The notes beneath the pieces were generated by a model that made no database searches, was not told where the DNA came from, and worked only from the letters and a program-made list of their open reading frames with translations. The position numbers were made by a program, and so were the translations under genes. This document shows positions 25,720 to 34,508 of a stretch of 64,000 bases of DNA, one piece after another. Source of the stretch: JBEBGV01 sp040081265 (GTDB lineage: Bacteria > Acidobacteriota > Vicinamibacteria > Vicinamibacterales > UBA2999); the NCBI GenBank assembly GCA_040081265.1, contig JBEBGV010000007.1, forward strand, positions 1 to 64,000, written 5' to 3'. The stretch's first letter is position 1, and each line of letters begins with the position of its first letter.

Positions 25720-26300
25720 CGGAACACCTCGTCAAGCGACAGTTCGAGGCCTGGAAACAGCGGCGACACCAGGCGATCGCGGCCTTCGCGCGAGAGGTGG
25801 ACCGGCGGAGCAACGCCGTCGCCCTCGCGACGATGAACCCGAAGCAGGTCAAGGACCGGATCCACAATCCAGTACTCCGATACACCGGAGCCCTCATAGA
25901 GCCGCCGCTTGATCGTCTCGTCCCGTCGATGGGTCGATGGTGACCCGATCTCGATCACCAGGTCCGGGCTTCCCTCTATGTGCTTCTCGGTGAGCACCTC
26001 GGCCGCGCGCTCGTGGCTCATGTAGAGCAGATCGGGCTCGACCACATCGAAACGTGAGAACACCACATCGAAGGGCGCATAGAACAGTCGACCTCGCGGG
26101 TGCAGCTCGAGGTAGGACCGCAGCAGCCAGTACAGGTTTCCTGACACCTGCTGGTGCTTCGTGTTGGGGCACGGGCTCACGTAGTGGACCCCGTCGATGA
26201 GCTCGTGCCGCAACCCGTCATCCTCGGGAAAGAGCAGGAAATCGTCGTAGGTGAGCTTTCGCTCGGAATGGATCTGCAGCACGTCGTCCCCCTCAGGCAT
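25716..26300 (-). CDS. Uma2 family restriction-like endonuclease
   Basis: 194 aa. PD-(D/E)xK nuclease fold: LTYDDFLLFPEDDGLRHELIDG, VVEPDLLYM (Asp), DLVIEIGSPSTHRRDETIKRRLYE (E and K positions) and VSEYWIVDP. Uma2/DUF820 proteins are widespread and numerous in some phyla; a role in mobile elements or DNA repair is suspected but unproven. The start follows a short leader. The gene is convergent with the cyclotransferase, sharing the CTAG. Confidence 0.85.
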   Translation of the reverse strand: MPEGDDVLQIHSERKLTYDDFLLFPEDDGLRHELIDGVHYVSPCPNTKHQQVSGNLYWLLRSYLELHPRGRLFYAPFDVVFSRFDVVEPDLLYMSHERAAEVLTEKHIEGSPDLVIEIGSPSTHRRDETIKRRLYEGSGVSEYWIVDPVLDLLRVHRREGDGVAPPVHLSREGRDRLVSPLFPGLELSLDEVFR

Positions 26301-26401
26301 GCGCGCATTCTACCGTCGTCTGAGCCAGTTGTGTGCCATGCGGGAAACTGGGCGAAATCCAGCCGTTCAGCACACGGCCGCCGCGTGGGTACGCAAGATC
26401 T

Positions 26402-27430
26402 TCAGCGAGGGGAGAAGCTCAGATCGGCAATAACAGGACGATGGGGCGAGCCGCGCGCGCCGCCGACAAAGGAATCGATCACACCAAACTCCTGCCCGAC
26501 CAGGATGTGATCGATGCGTACGAACGACAGCCGGAATCGGAGCGAGTGTCCCCAGGTGTGACCAAGGCCTACGCCGGCAACGGAGAACGAGTCCCGCAGT
26601 CCCGTGTCGAGCAGCGTGCGGACGGCGATAGACGTATCAGGAGCGTTGAGGTCGCCAGCCAGAATCGTCGGGCGCTGAGCCGGCGCAAGAATCTTCGCGA
26701 CGCTCTCTGCCTGCACCAGCCGGTCTGCCACGTTCTGCCGCCACTCGCGTGCCCCAAACGGATCTTCACGGGCCGCGCTCAGTCCCGACCGGGGCGACAC
26801 GAAGTGCGCGGTGACCAGATCCACGTCGGTACCGTCGATGGTCACCACGCAGGACACGAAGGTGTGGGCTTCGTCGCGGAACGGCATCTCGCGCCTTCCG
26901 CAGTCGCGCATCGGCAGGCGGCTCGCGACCACGTACTGGCCGAACGCAAACGTCTGCCTGTCGCCGAAGATCTCGCGAAGGGCGTTTGGACTGTCGCCCA
27001 GGCGGCGCGCGTCCTGCAGCACCGCAATATCGGGGTCGTGGCGGCGAATCTCCTGCGTGATCACCGCCAACCCGGCGGGACGCCGGATGCTGAGGTAGTC
27101 CTTGATGTTGTAGGTCATCACCCGCAGCCGACGCACCCCCTGATCGCCCCGGTTGAGTTCGACGCCCATAACGCTCGTGAGCACGAGCACCAGGCCAGCG
27201 ACCGACGCAAACCGCCAGCCCCATCCGAGCATCAACGACAAGACGATCGCGAGCACGGACGGAACCAGGAACACCGGGTAAGGCACGTACTGAGCAGCCG
27301 CAAACAGCCAGACGCGTTCGGGACCAAGGCGATAGCCCGCAACCATCACGACAATGCCGACAAGCACGAGGGCGACGATCAGGCGCGCAAGGCGTCTGAT
27401 CCAGGTGAGACCGGCACGGCGTCGTGTCAT
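26402..27430 (-). CDS. Membrane-anchored endonuclease/exonuclease/phosphatase family protein
   Basis: 342 aa. ATG 27430 overlaps the upstream stop as ATGA; the open frame further upstream is only the shadow of that gene. Three hydrophobic segments occupy about 10-95. The EEP domain follows: RVMTYNIKDY (Asn ligand), DPDIAVLQDA (normally LQE), VTAHFVSP, ILAGDLNAPD, and a final IDHILV...GSPHRPVIADL (SDH-like, here PHRP). It is a phosphodiesterase-type fold facing the periplasm. It is the third gene of a coupled operon whose other two genes encode GT-C-like membrane enzymes. The substrate may be a lipid or nucleic acid phosphodiester, which is not decidable here. Confidence 0.8.
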   Translation of the reverse strand: MTRRRAGLTWIRRLARLIVALVLVGIVVMVAGYRLGPERVWLFAAAQYVPYPVFLVPSVLAIVLSLMLGWGWRFASVAGLVLVLTSVMGVELNRGDQGVRRLRVMTYNIKDYLSIRRPAGLAVITQEIRRHDPDIAVLQDARRLGDSPNALREIFGDRQTFAFGQYVVASRLPMRDCGRREMPFRDEAHTFVSCVVTIDGTDVDLVTAHFVSPRSGLSAAREDPFGAREWRQNVADRLVQAESVAKILAPAQRPTILAGDLNAPDTSIAVRTLLDTGLRDSFSVAGVGLGHTWGHSLRFRLSFVRIDHILVGQEFGVIDSFVGGARGSPHRPVIADLSFSPR

Positions 27431-28734
27431 CTCGCCAGAACTCCCAGGACGTTGGTCGCGACGAGAGCGATGAGGCTCAGCACCGAGACTGGTGCGACCA
27501 GTCTCTTCCCCCAGACGGGCATCCAGAGCATGCCGGTCCCACCCAGCAGACAGGCGAGAAAGACGTAGCGCACCGTCTGAAGGTCCGCCAGTTCCAGATC
27601 CTGCAGCGTCGTCAACACGCCGATCGACACGAACAGCGAGAAGACCCACAGCAGGTGCGGCCGGCGCAGGCGCCACGCACGGACGCAGAGGTCCGCGGTT
27701 GCCGCCGCCAGCCACGGGTAGAGTGGCAGGAAGTACCAGCCATACACCTCCCCCTGGTTCATGAAGTAGGCCATTGCGGCGGCGTAGCACAGCACCGGCA
27801 GCGCCCATTCCACGGGCCGACTCCTGAGGCACAGGGCGATCGAGGCCACCACACCAAGGACAAATGGCATGTAGTGCACGGCGTCGGTCACGACTGCGGG
27901 CTCGAACAGGAGCGAATAGAACCCACCCAGCCCGCGGAAGCGATCACTTTGACTCCGCAGCACTTCAACGAACAGGTCCCCGCCCACCGCGTAGCCATAT
28001 ACCAGATACAAGAGCACACCAAGGACTGTGCCGCCGCCCACCGCGAGCACGAGACGGCGACTGCCACGCGACAGCGCGGCAACCATCAGAAAGAAGGACG
28101 ATGCCAGTGCTGCCACCTTGGCGAGGGGCAACGCCGCAGCACAGAACACCAGGCCAGCCAGTGACCACCGCGACGGTTTACGGGCGTCGGTGGCGAGCAG
28201 TGCGTAGGCGACGAGCGTGAGCGGCGTCCACAGGTTCTCTGAAATAACCAGGCGCTGCTGCAGCACGGCGGGTGGCGCCGTGGCCATCAGGAGCAGCGCC
28301 AGGAGCGTCGCGCTCTGGCTCAAGTGCTGCCTCAGCGCCCAGGCCATCGCACCCATGAGCACGGTGAAGAGCACGACGCTGGACCGCCGCATCACCGCGA
28401 GATCCACAGACAGGATCTCGCGACTGCCCCACGCCCGCATCCATGCGCCCATGAACACTGAGTACAGCGGCGGATGATCGAGGTACGGCGTGACCAGGCG
28501 ATAACGGTTGCCCCGCCATTCCGTCACCGGCACGTCGCCGTACACCGGCAGCCACGACCACGCTGTCGGCGTCCCCTGTGACAGCAGGGTCATTCCCGAC
28601 CACGTCCAGGCAAACTCATCGGCCGTATCGTTGGGTGCAGGCTCGACGTCGAGGTGATAGACGCGCAACGCCACGCCGGCCAGCAGCACCACCACGAACC
28701 CGACAGCGAAGCCGTGTTTCGAGAGGAGTGTCAC
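27427..28734 (-). CDS. Glycosyltransferase family 39-like membrane protein
   Basis: 435 aa. The GTG at 28734 overlaps the previous stop as GTGA, so the long upstream open frame is rejected. About ten transmembrane segments. The first periplasmic loop carries an acidic site (VEPAPNDTADEFAWTWSGMT) and a conserved DHPPLYSVF, both typical of ArnT/PMT-like GT-C enzymes that use polyprenyl-phosphate sugars. It therefore probably glycosylates a lipid or protein on the outer face of the inner membrane. It is the middle gene of a three-gene operon with 4-bp overlaps on both sides. Confidence 0.75.
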   Translation of the reverse strand: MTLLSKHGFAVGFVVVLLAGVALRVYHLDVEPAPNDTADEFAWTWSGMTLLSQGTPTAWSWLPVYGDVPVTEWRGNRYRLVTPYLDHPPLYSVFMGAWMRAWGSREILSVDLAVMRRSSVVLFTVLMGAMAWALRQHLSQSATLLALLLMATAPPAVLQQRLVISENLWTPLTLVAYALLATDARKPSRWSLAGLVFCAAALPLAKVAALASSFFLMVAALSRGSRRLVLAVGGGTVLGVLLYLVYGYAVGGDLFVEVLRSQSDRFRGLGGFYSLLFEPAVVTDAVHYMPFVLGVVASIALCLRSRPVEWALPVLCYAAAMAYFMNQGEVYGWYFLPLYPWLAAATADLCVRAWRLRRPHLLWVFSLFVSIGVLTTLQDLELADLQTVRYVFLACLLGGTGMLWMPVWGKRLVAPVSVLSLIALVATNVLGVLAR

Positions 28735-29912
28735 CGCTCCTCCTGAACGTGGCACGTCAGCCGACACCGCTCGAACATCCTGACCGTCTGCTCGCGTTCG
28801 CTCGGTCCGTAGCGCATGCCGGCCAGAAGCGTCAGGCTTCGCCCGTCGTGAAGGAAGTAGATGACCAGGGCCAACGCCGTCAGCATACGGCGCTGACGCA
28901 GTGGAAACACCAAGGCTGGCGTCAGTGCCGTGTACCAGAACTGCGCCCAGCTCAGGCTCTTGATTGCGCCGACGAACAAGGTCAGCGGCAGCGCCCGGTG
29001 CCACGTGCGATCCGGCAGCGACCGCACCAGCGCCACGACGCCAATGGCCAACAGCAGCGTCGTTCCGACGACGTCCCAGTAGGTGAGCCATGTCGGATGC
29101 CAGCCGAAATGGCCAGGGTCCGTGGGGTTCCAGGCAAACGGGTTGTAGGAGAGGTCCTGGTTCTGGAGCGGCAGGAACGGGATCTCAGGGTGGCGGATAT
29201 AAAAGGAAGCGAACGGCAGCAGGCCCAGCACCAGCCCCGCACCGAAGCGGAGAATCGGTGCGCCGAACCGCGGGCCGTTGTCCGCGCTCCGCTGCGCCTT
29301 CCACAGTTCCCACAGCAGCCAGGGTGCCAGGAACACGGCCAGTTGCTTGGTCTGAATGGCCAGCACGAAAGCCAGCCCGCTCATCAACCAGCGCTGTGAC
29401 ATTTGGCTGGCCACCGCCACCGCCAGAAAGAACGCCACCAGTGACTCGAACTGCCCTTCGTGGGAGGTGTACCACGCCGCCATCGGAGCACCCAGGACGA
29501 GAAGCCCGATCCACGCCGATGTGTGCCTGCCAATCAGCCACGCCACCGCCACGTCGAGCAACGTCAGCGTCAACTTGACCCAGAAGATGCCGAGCCCCAG
29601 TGAACTGAAGCCGGCGAAGAACACCAGCGCAACGGGAGGATACAGATAGCCCTGCTCCGACCAGAACTCGGTCCAGGCCTCGGGCCTGAACCTGGCCGCT
29701 GTAGTTCCGTAGATGTCGGGACCGAGTGCTGCGAGGTGGGAACTGTAGCCAAGGTTGCGAACGAGGTCGGAGGTTTCGATCGGTGATTGCCAGCAGAGAA
29801 AGAGGCGGTATCCGAGGACGAGCGCACACGCCGCCGCCAGAACCATCCGACTGTGTCCTCGGTGCACCTGAAACAAGAGTGTAACGCCCTTCGTCAGAAG
29901 TGCCGCCTTCAT
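28731..29912 (-). CDS. GT-C-type mannosyl/glucosyltransferase-like membrane protein
   Basis: 393 aa, about nine hydrophobic segments. After the first helix comes SPIETSDLVRNLGYSSH and then YLYPPVALVFF, the arrangement seen in GT87/DUF2029 and ALG6-like enzymes (acidic residue in loop 1, YPP motif). HEGQFESLVAFFLA resembles the ALG6/8 loop block HGHFQFN. It probably uses a lipid-linked sugar donor. It is the first gene of the operon with 27427-28734 and 26402-27430. Confidence 0.7.
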   Translation of the reverse strand: MKAALLTKGVTLLFQVHRGHSRMVLAAACALVLGYRLFLCWQSPIETSDLVRNLGYSSHLAALGPDIYGTTAARFRPEAWTEFWSEQGYLYPPVALVFFAGFSSLGLGIFWVKLTLTLLDVAVAWLIGRHTSAWIGLLVLGAPMAAWYTSHEGQFESLVAFFLAVAVASQMSQRWLMSGLAFVLAIQTKQLAVFLAPWLLWELWKAQRSADNGPRFGAPILRFGAGLVLGLLPFASFYIRHPEIPFLPLQNQDLSYNPFAWNPTDPGHFGWHPTWLTYWDVVGTTLLLAIGVVALVRSLPDRTWHRALPLTLFVGAIKSLSWAQFWYTALTPALVFPLRQRRMLTALALVIYFLHDGRSLTLLAGMRYGPSEREQTVRMFERCRLTCHVQEER

Positions 29913-30004
29913 CGAACCTTTACCCCATCGTCACAAGGGCGTGACGCCGCCCCAATAGCGTGGTTGGCGACTCACACGATTCACATTCAGAGGAGACGCT
30001 GTTG

Positions 30005-31786
30005 ATGCTGTCCAGAACACTCGTCGGAGGGGTTGCGCTCACACTGACGCTCGTCGCCAGTGCGCCCGCCGCACCACCCCTGTCGCTGACCCGTCTCGGC
30101 ACGGGCGGTACGCCCACGTTCCGCGATGCCGACCCACGCATCGCCGAAATCAACGCCTACGACCCGCTCGGCAAACGGATCTACGTCGTCAACCCATTTG
30201 ACGGCCGCCTCGACATTCTCGGCGCCAGCAACCCCTCTGCACCAACGCAGGAAGGGTCGGTCGACATGGTGCTCGACTGCACCACGGCGCTCGGGGCCGA
30301 GTGTCCCCTGGATGCCGGCATCGAGCCCAACAGCGTGGCGATTCACGGCAGCCTGATGGCGGTGGCGGTGGCGAACCCGATTCGAACCAGCAATGGCCAC
30401 GCCGTGTTCTACCGCCTCCGTGGAGCCAACGCTCCCCGCTTCCTCAAGGCCGTTGAGGTCGGTGCGCTCCCCGACATGATCACCTTCACCGGAGACGGCA
30501 GATACGCCCTCACCGCCAACGAAGGTGAACCGAGTGCCGACTACACCGTCGACCCGCTCGGTTCGGTCTCGATCATCGACGTGGCACGAATGGGCGTTCA
30601 CGTGCGAAGAAGCCTCGGCTTCTGGTACGGCTTCTGGTCTGACTGGTTCCGCGACGGGAATGACCGGGACGAAGATGATGACGACTGGTTCTGGCCGCGT
30701 CGCCATGCGGCGGTCCGCCTGGTGACCTTCGAACGGTTCAACGACCCGGACGCGCGAGCGCAGCTCGAGGCGGCGGGCGTGCGCGTCTTCGGTCCCGGTG
30801 CAAGCGTGGCGCAGGACCTGGAGCCCGAGTACATCACGACGCTCAACGACACGGCGTATGTGACCCTGCAGGAGAACAACGCCCTGGCGATCATCGACAT
30901 CGACAGCGCGCGCGTACAGAAGGTTGTCGCACTCGGGCGCAAGAATCACTCGCTGCCGGAGAACGAACTCGACCCGAGCGACCGCGACGGAGCCGGCAAC
31001 ACGGCTCTCACGAAACTCGGCACCTGGCCGGTCTTTGGTCTGTATCAGCCCGACGGCATCGATGCCTTCACCGTCAAGGGCAGGACCTATCTGATCACGG
31101 CCAATGAGGGAGACGCCCGCGAGTACTCCGCCTACGTTGAGGCGGTGCGTGTGGGCAGCGCATCATACGTCCTCGACCCGACGGCTTTCCCCAACGCGGT
31201 GGATCTCAAGAAGAACACCGCGCTGGCCCGGCTCAACGCGTCCAAAGCCAGCGGCGACACCGATGGCGACGGCGACTTCGACCGCATCGATATCTTTGGG
31301 GGACGGTCGGTCTCGATCAGGGACCACCTCGGCAGGCTTGTCTGGGACAGCGGCGACATGTTCGAGCGCCTGTCCGAGCAGCAGAGCGGTCCTGGCGTGA
31401 CGCTGTTCAAGACGCTCTTCAACACGTCGAGCACCGAGAACGCCGCTGACGGGCGCAGCGATGACAAAGGCGTGGAGCCGGAATCGGTGGTGGTGGGACG
31501 CGTCGGCAACAGGCTCTACGCGTTTGTGGCGCTCGAGCGCGACGGCGGACTGGCCGTGCTCGACGTGTCGGACCCGACCGCACCGGTCTTTGTCACCTAC
31601 GTCAATAATCGCAAGTTCCCGGTGGACGGTGCCGGAAAGCTTCTGCCGTGCAGCGCCAATGACTGCGGAGACCTCGGCCCGGAGGGACTCACCTTCGTCC
31701 CAGCCGCCGAGAGCCCCACCGGCAAGCCCCTGCTCATCATTTCCTACGAAGTGACGAGCACCACCACCATCTGGCAGATCAACTAG
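30005..31786 (+). CDS. Choice-of-anchor I family secreted beta-propeller protein
   Basis: 593 aa, ATG 30005 with AGAGGAG upstream, signal peptide to about residue 22. Repeated motifs GKRIYVVNPFDGRLDIL, EPNSVAIHG, DMITFTGDGRYALTANEGEP and EYITTLNDTAYVTLQENNALAIIDI match choice-of-anchor I / LVIVD-type propellers, often annotated as alkaline phosphatase-like or surface glycoprotein. DGIDAFTVKGRTYLITANEGDARE is a family hallmark. Residues about 204-233 are an odd insert rich in Trp, Phe and Asp. No C-terminal anchor is seen, so it is probably periplasmic or extracellular. Confidence 0.75.
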   Translation: MLSRTLVGGVALTLTLVASAPAAPPLSLTRLGTGGTPTFRDADPRIAEINAYDPLGKRIYVVNPFDGRLDILGASNPSAPTQEGSVDMVLDCTTALGAECPLDAGIEPNSVAIHGSLMAVAVANPIRTSNGHAVFYRLRGANAPRFLKAVEVGALPDMITFTGDGRYALTANEGEPSADYTVDPLGSVSIIDVARMGVHVRRSLGFWYGFWSDWFRDGNDRDEDDDDWFWPRRHAAVRLVTFERFNDPDARAQLEAAGVRVFGPGASVAQDLEPEYITTLNDTAYVTLQENNALAIIDIDSARVQKVVALGRKNHSLPENELDPSDRDGAGNTALTKLGTWPVFGLYQPDGIDAFTVKGRTYLITANEGDAREYSAYVEAVRVGSASYVLDPTAFPNAVDLKKNTALARLNASKASGDTDGDGDFDRIDIFGGRSVSIRDHLGRLVWDSGDMFERLSEQQSGPGVTLFKTLFNTSSTENAADGRSDDKGVEPESVVVGRVGNRLYAFVALERDGGLAVLDVSDPTAPVFVTYVNNRKFPVDGAGKLLPCSANDCGDLGPEGLTFVPAAESPTGKPLLIISYEVTSTTTIWQIN

Positions 31787-31809
31787 CGGCGCCTGCTTGA
31801 ACTACAGTA

Positions 31810-31843
31810 GGTCGAGTTCCCGCCACGGGCGGGACTCGACCTG
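31810..31843. repeat. Strong hairpin in the leader of the zinc-ribbon gene
   Basis: AGGTCGAGTTCCCGCC, loop ACG, GGCGGGACTCGACCT: a 15-bp stem with one bulged base, ending 4 bp before the ATG at 31848. It could terminate the propeller gene or hide the start site of the next gene; there is no T-run on the plus strand. Confidence 0.6.
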
Positions 31844-31847
31844 ACTG

Positions 31848-32531
31848 ATGACCTGTCCCAACTGCAACCAGGCGATGACCGAGCAGGTGCTCGGCGGACA
31901 TCTCGGTTCCACCGTCACCCTCGACATCTGCCACGCCTGCCACGTCTTCTGGTTCGACAGCCGCGAGAGCATCCAGCTGACGCCGGCATCCACGCTGCGG
32001 CTCTTTCGTCTGATCGGTGAGCAATCCTCTCCCGCGCGACGCGCGCTCGAGGCGGGCTCGAAGTGTCCGCGCTGCGGCCTCAGCCTCAAGCTCGTGCACG
32101 ACCTTCAGCGCGCCACGCGATTCGAGTATCGCCGGTGTCCGCGCGAACACGGACGGCTGATCACCTTCTTTGACTTCCTGCGCGAGAAGAACTTCCTGAC
32201 GCCGATGTCGCCGGCACAGATCGACCAGCTGCGTCGCAATGTCGACTCGGTGAACTGCTCGAACTGTGGCGCGGCCATCGACCTGACCCACCGCTCAACG
32301 TGCGGACACTGCGGATCCGCCCTGTCGATCATCGACGTCAATCAGGCGGAAAGGCTCGTGGCCGAACTACGTGCCGCCGATCGGTCGGGTCAGCCGGTGG
32401 ATCCGACCCTCCCCTTGCAGCTGGAACGCGCCCGGCGCGAGGCGGCCGAGGCCCTCAAGGACGTCCCCTCGTCGGGCCTGCTCTTTGCCAGCCTGCAGTC
32501 GCTCGCCCGCTGGCTGAAACAGGACGTCTGA
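31848..32531 (+). CDS. Multi-zinc-ribbon protein (TFIIB-type zinc ribbon)
   Basis: 227 aa. Three or four Cys pairs: CPNC (3-6) with CHAC (28-31), CPRC (74-77) with a further Cys near 97, and CSNC (142-145) with CGHC (156-159). The first pair with VTLDICHACHVFWFDSRE matches the zf-TFIIB family of bacterial proteins. The rest is helical. The function is unknown; it may bind nucleic acid or protein. There is no signal peptide, so it is cytoplasmic. The start lies right after a strong hairpin and has no obvious ribosome site. Confidence 0.7.
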   Translation: MTCPNCNQAMTEQVLGGHLGSTVTLDICHACHVFWFDSRESIQLTPASTLRLFRLIGEQSSPARRALEAGSKCPRCGLSLKLVHDLQRATRFEYRRCPREHGRLITFFDFLREKNFLTPMSPAQIDQLRRNVDSVNCSNCGAAIDLTHRSTCGHCGSALSIIDVNQAERLVAELRAADRSGQPVDPTLPLQLERARREAAEALKDVPSSGLLFASLQSLARWLKQDV

Positions 32532-32537
32532 GGGGCG

Positions 32538-33137
32538 CTAGCCGAACATGCCCGCGCCCACCATGCCGGCCCCGACAATGGTGCCGCCGATCGCACCCAG
32601 CACCGCCATGACGACGAACGCGCAGATCACGACGACCACCGTGTAGCCAAGCGCCTTGTCCTGCGGACACTGCATCAGCCGGGGCAATCCGAGGAAGAGC
32701 AGATAGAGCCCGTAGAGCGATCCGAGCAGCGTCAGCACACCGAGTGCCGGCAGGATCTGGAGCAGCCCGGCCACCCACGCCGGCGTAAACGAATACACCG
32801 CCAGCTTGAGCGCCTGTTCACTGCTCTGCTGCGCGCCGAACTGAGGCGCCAGCGCATTGATGATCATCGCGATGACGATGCAGCCAAGGACAGCCGCGAC
32901 GACGCTGAATATCGCGAGCGTGATACCGGTGACGATCGGCACCCTGAAGGAGCCCCCGATAAACGTCCGGCCAATCACCGAGTTGCCGATCAGGCCGGCA
33001 AGGGCTGCGGCACCGGTCAGGGGCAGGACGTAGCCCGTCATCAGAGACTGGGTCGGGGCGCTCTCGCCAGCAATCACCGACCACTCCGACTGAGGCGACA
33101 GGCAGATCTTCTTCACGCGGTCGACGAGATTCATCAT
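32538..33137 (-). CDS. Yip1 domain membrane protein
   Basis: 199 aa with five hydrophobic segments. It begins LVDRVKKICLSPQSEWSVIAGE, the standard entry of bacterial Yip1-family proteins (helix followed by P-x-x-EW). Family members are inner-membrane proteins of unknown role. It is convergent with the zinc-ribbon gene and followed upstream by the OmpA-family gene on the same strand after 10 bp, so the two may be co-transcribed. Confidence 0.8.
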   Translation of the reverse strand: MMNLVDRVKKICLSPQSEWSVIAGESAPTQSLMTGYVLPLTGAAALAGLIGNSVIGRTFIGGSFRVPIVTGITLAIFSVVAAVLGCIVIAMIINALAPQFGAQQSSEQALKLAVYSFTPAWVAGLLQILPALGVLTLLGSLYGLYLLFLGLPRLMQCPQDKALGYTVVVVICAFVVMAVLGAIGGTIVGAGMVGAGMFG

Positions 33138-33147
33138 GGCTCCTGAC

Positions 33148-34407
33148 TTACTGACACGTGACGGCGACGCGCCGATTCAGCGCTCGTCCATTCTCATCGA
33201 CGTTGGTGGCGATTGGCTGTGATTCTCCGAGCCCGGCAGCGTTGACGCGGGAGGCGACGAGCCCTCGTCGCACCAGGTCGGCGCGCACCGATTCAGCCCG
33301 CTGCTGTGACAGCCGCAGGTTGTAGGCGTCGGTGCCTTCATTCGACGTGTGCCCCGCGATCACGATGCGCCCGCGGGGATCGGCCTGCAGGTTCCTGAAG
33401 AGCTCGTCGAGAATCGGCGTGGACTCGGCGCGGATCGTCGCCGAGTCGAAGTCGAAGTTGATCCCATGGATGACGGAGTTGCAGCCCAGCACGGGTTGGG
33501 GCGGCGGTGGGCAGCGGGGTCCTGCGGCGCCTGCCGTGGCCGGAGGCCCCTGATACAAACGAAAGGGCCCGCCATTGGACGAGCGGACACCGCGAATCTG
33601 TCCGTCAGGTGCCACGCTCAGGACAAACAGACTCGGGGTGTTGTCTCGCGTATCGAGGCCGGTCGCTCGCAGAATGCTGCCGCTCACCGTGCCCGTCAGC
33701 CGGCCGTCGATGTCGTAACAGCCCGACACCGCGGGTCCCGTCTGGTTCAGTTCCAGCCGCACGCCCACCCCGTTCCAGCGGCCTCCGAAGCGGTCTGAGG
33801 GACGCACCGGCTCCTGCGTGCCGTTTCCGATCAGTTCGCTGAACTCGAACGACGACAACGGCTGCGTCACATTAATGCCGCCGACCAGGCGCAACCTGAC
33901 CCAGCGCACCGGAGTGCGCACGGCCACCGGAACTTCGGTGACCTGTCCGCGCGCGGCATGCGTGCGCAGTGTCGCCGAGCCCAGCTGGGTGAAACCGTCG
34001 GCCGGGCCGGACGCTGAGCCGTGAATCTCGACCAGTCGCGTGAAGGTCTGCGTCGGGCTGGGCGTTTCCCGCACGTCGGGTACCGCAAAGCGAGTGAAGG
34101 TCGTGGGCGCCGGCAGCTCGTAGACGAACTCGGTGGCCGTGTCGGCGGCGGCACGATTGACGAACGTGAAGCCCGCCGAGTCTCCGTCGATCATCTTGAC
34201 CGCGTGCTCGAAATTGGCCCCGAGGCTGGCACCAGGACCCGCCACGCTGATGGGAACCGCGCCCTGCGCGAAGGTGAGGTAGTCGACCGGCGGTGGGGTC
34301 TCTGCCGCCCCACGTGCCTGCGCCGACACCCTCGGCGCGTCCTTGATGCCGACGGCCAGACACAGCAGGACACCAATTGCGACAAGCCGAGGCCCAGGGA
34401 CCATCAT
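33148..34407 (-). CDS. OmpA family outer-membrane/periplasmic protein
   Basis: 419 aa. The start at 34407 or 34404 gives the signal peptide MMVPGPRLVAIGVLLCLAVG. Residues about 50-195 resemble a discoidin/F5-8-type domain (FTRFAVPDVRETP, WVRLRLVGG). A short DUF-like middle part follows. The last 110 residues are an OmpA C-terminal peptidoglycan-binding domain: INFDFDSATIRAES, GRIVIAGHTSNEGTDAYNLRLSQQRAESVRADL and GLGESQPIATNVDENGRALNRRV. It probably links the envelope to peptidoglycan. Confidence 0.85.
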   Translation of the reverse strand: MMVPGPRLVAIGVLLCLAVGIKDAPRVSAQARGAAETPPPVDYLTFAQGAVPISVAGPGASLGANFEHAVKMIDGDSAGFTFVNRAAADTATEFVYELPAPTTFTRFAVPDVRETPSPTQTFTRLVEIHGSASGPADGFTQLGSATLRTHAARGQVTEVPVAVRTPVRWVRLRLVGGINVTQPLSSFEFSELIGNGTQEPVRPSDRFGGRWNGVGVRLELNQTGPAVSGCYDIDGRLTGTVSGSILRATGLDTRDNTPSLFVLSVAPDGQIRGVRSSNGGPFRLYQGPPATAGAAGPRCPPPPQPVLGCNSVIHGINFDFDSATIRAESTPILDELFRNLQADPRGRIVIAGHTSNEGTDAYNLRLSQQRAESVRADLVRRGLVASRVNAAGLGESQPIATNVDENGRALNRRVAVTCQ

Positions 34408-34508
34408 CGCGGAATCAGGGAAGATACACCCGTTTCTGCCGGGCGTGCGAGCCAATTACGGTCGGCGCTATACTCCGCTCCTGAACGGCCGGGGCCGAGG
34501 AGCAGACC

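Noticed and set aside
27431..27832. Upstream extension of the EEP-family gene
   Set aside because: Lies inside the GT39-like gene in another frame; the ATGA overlap marks the true start at 27430.
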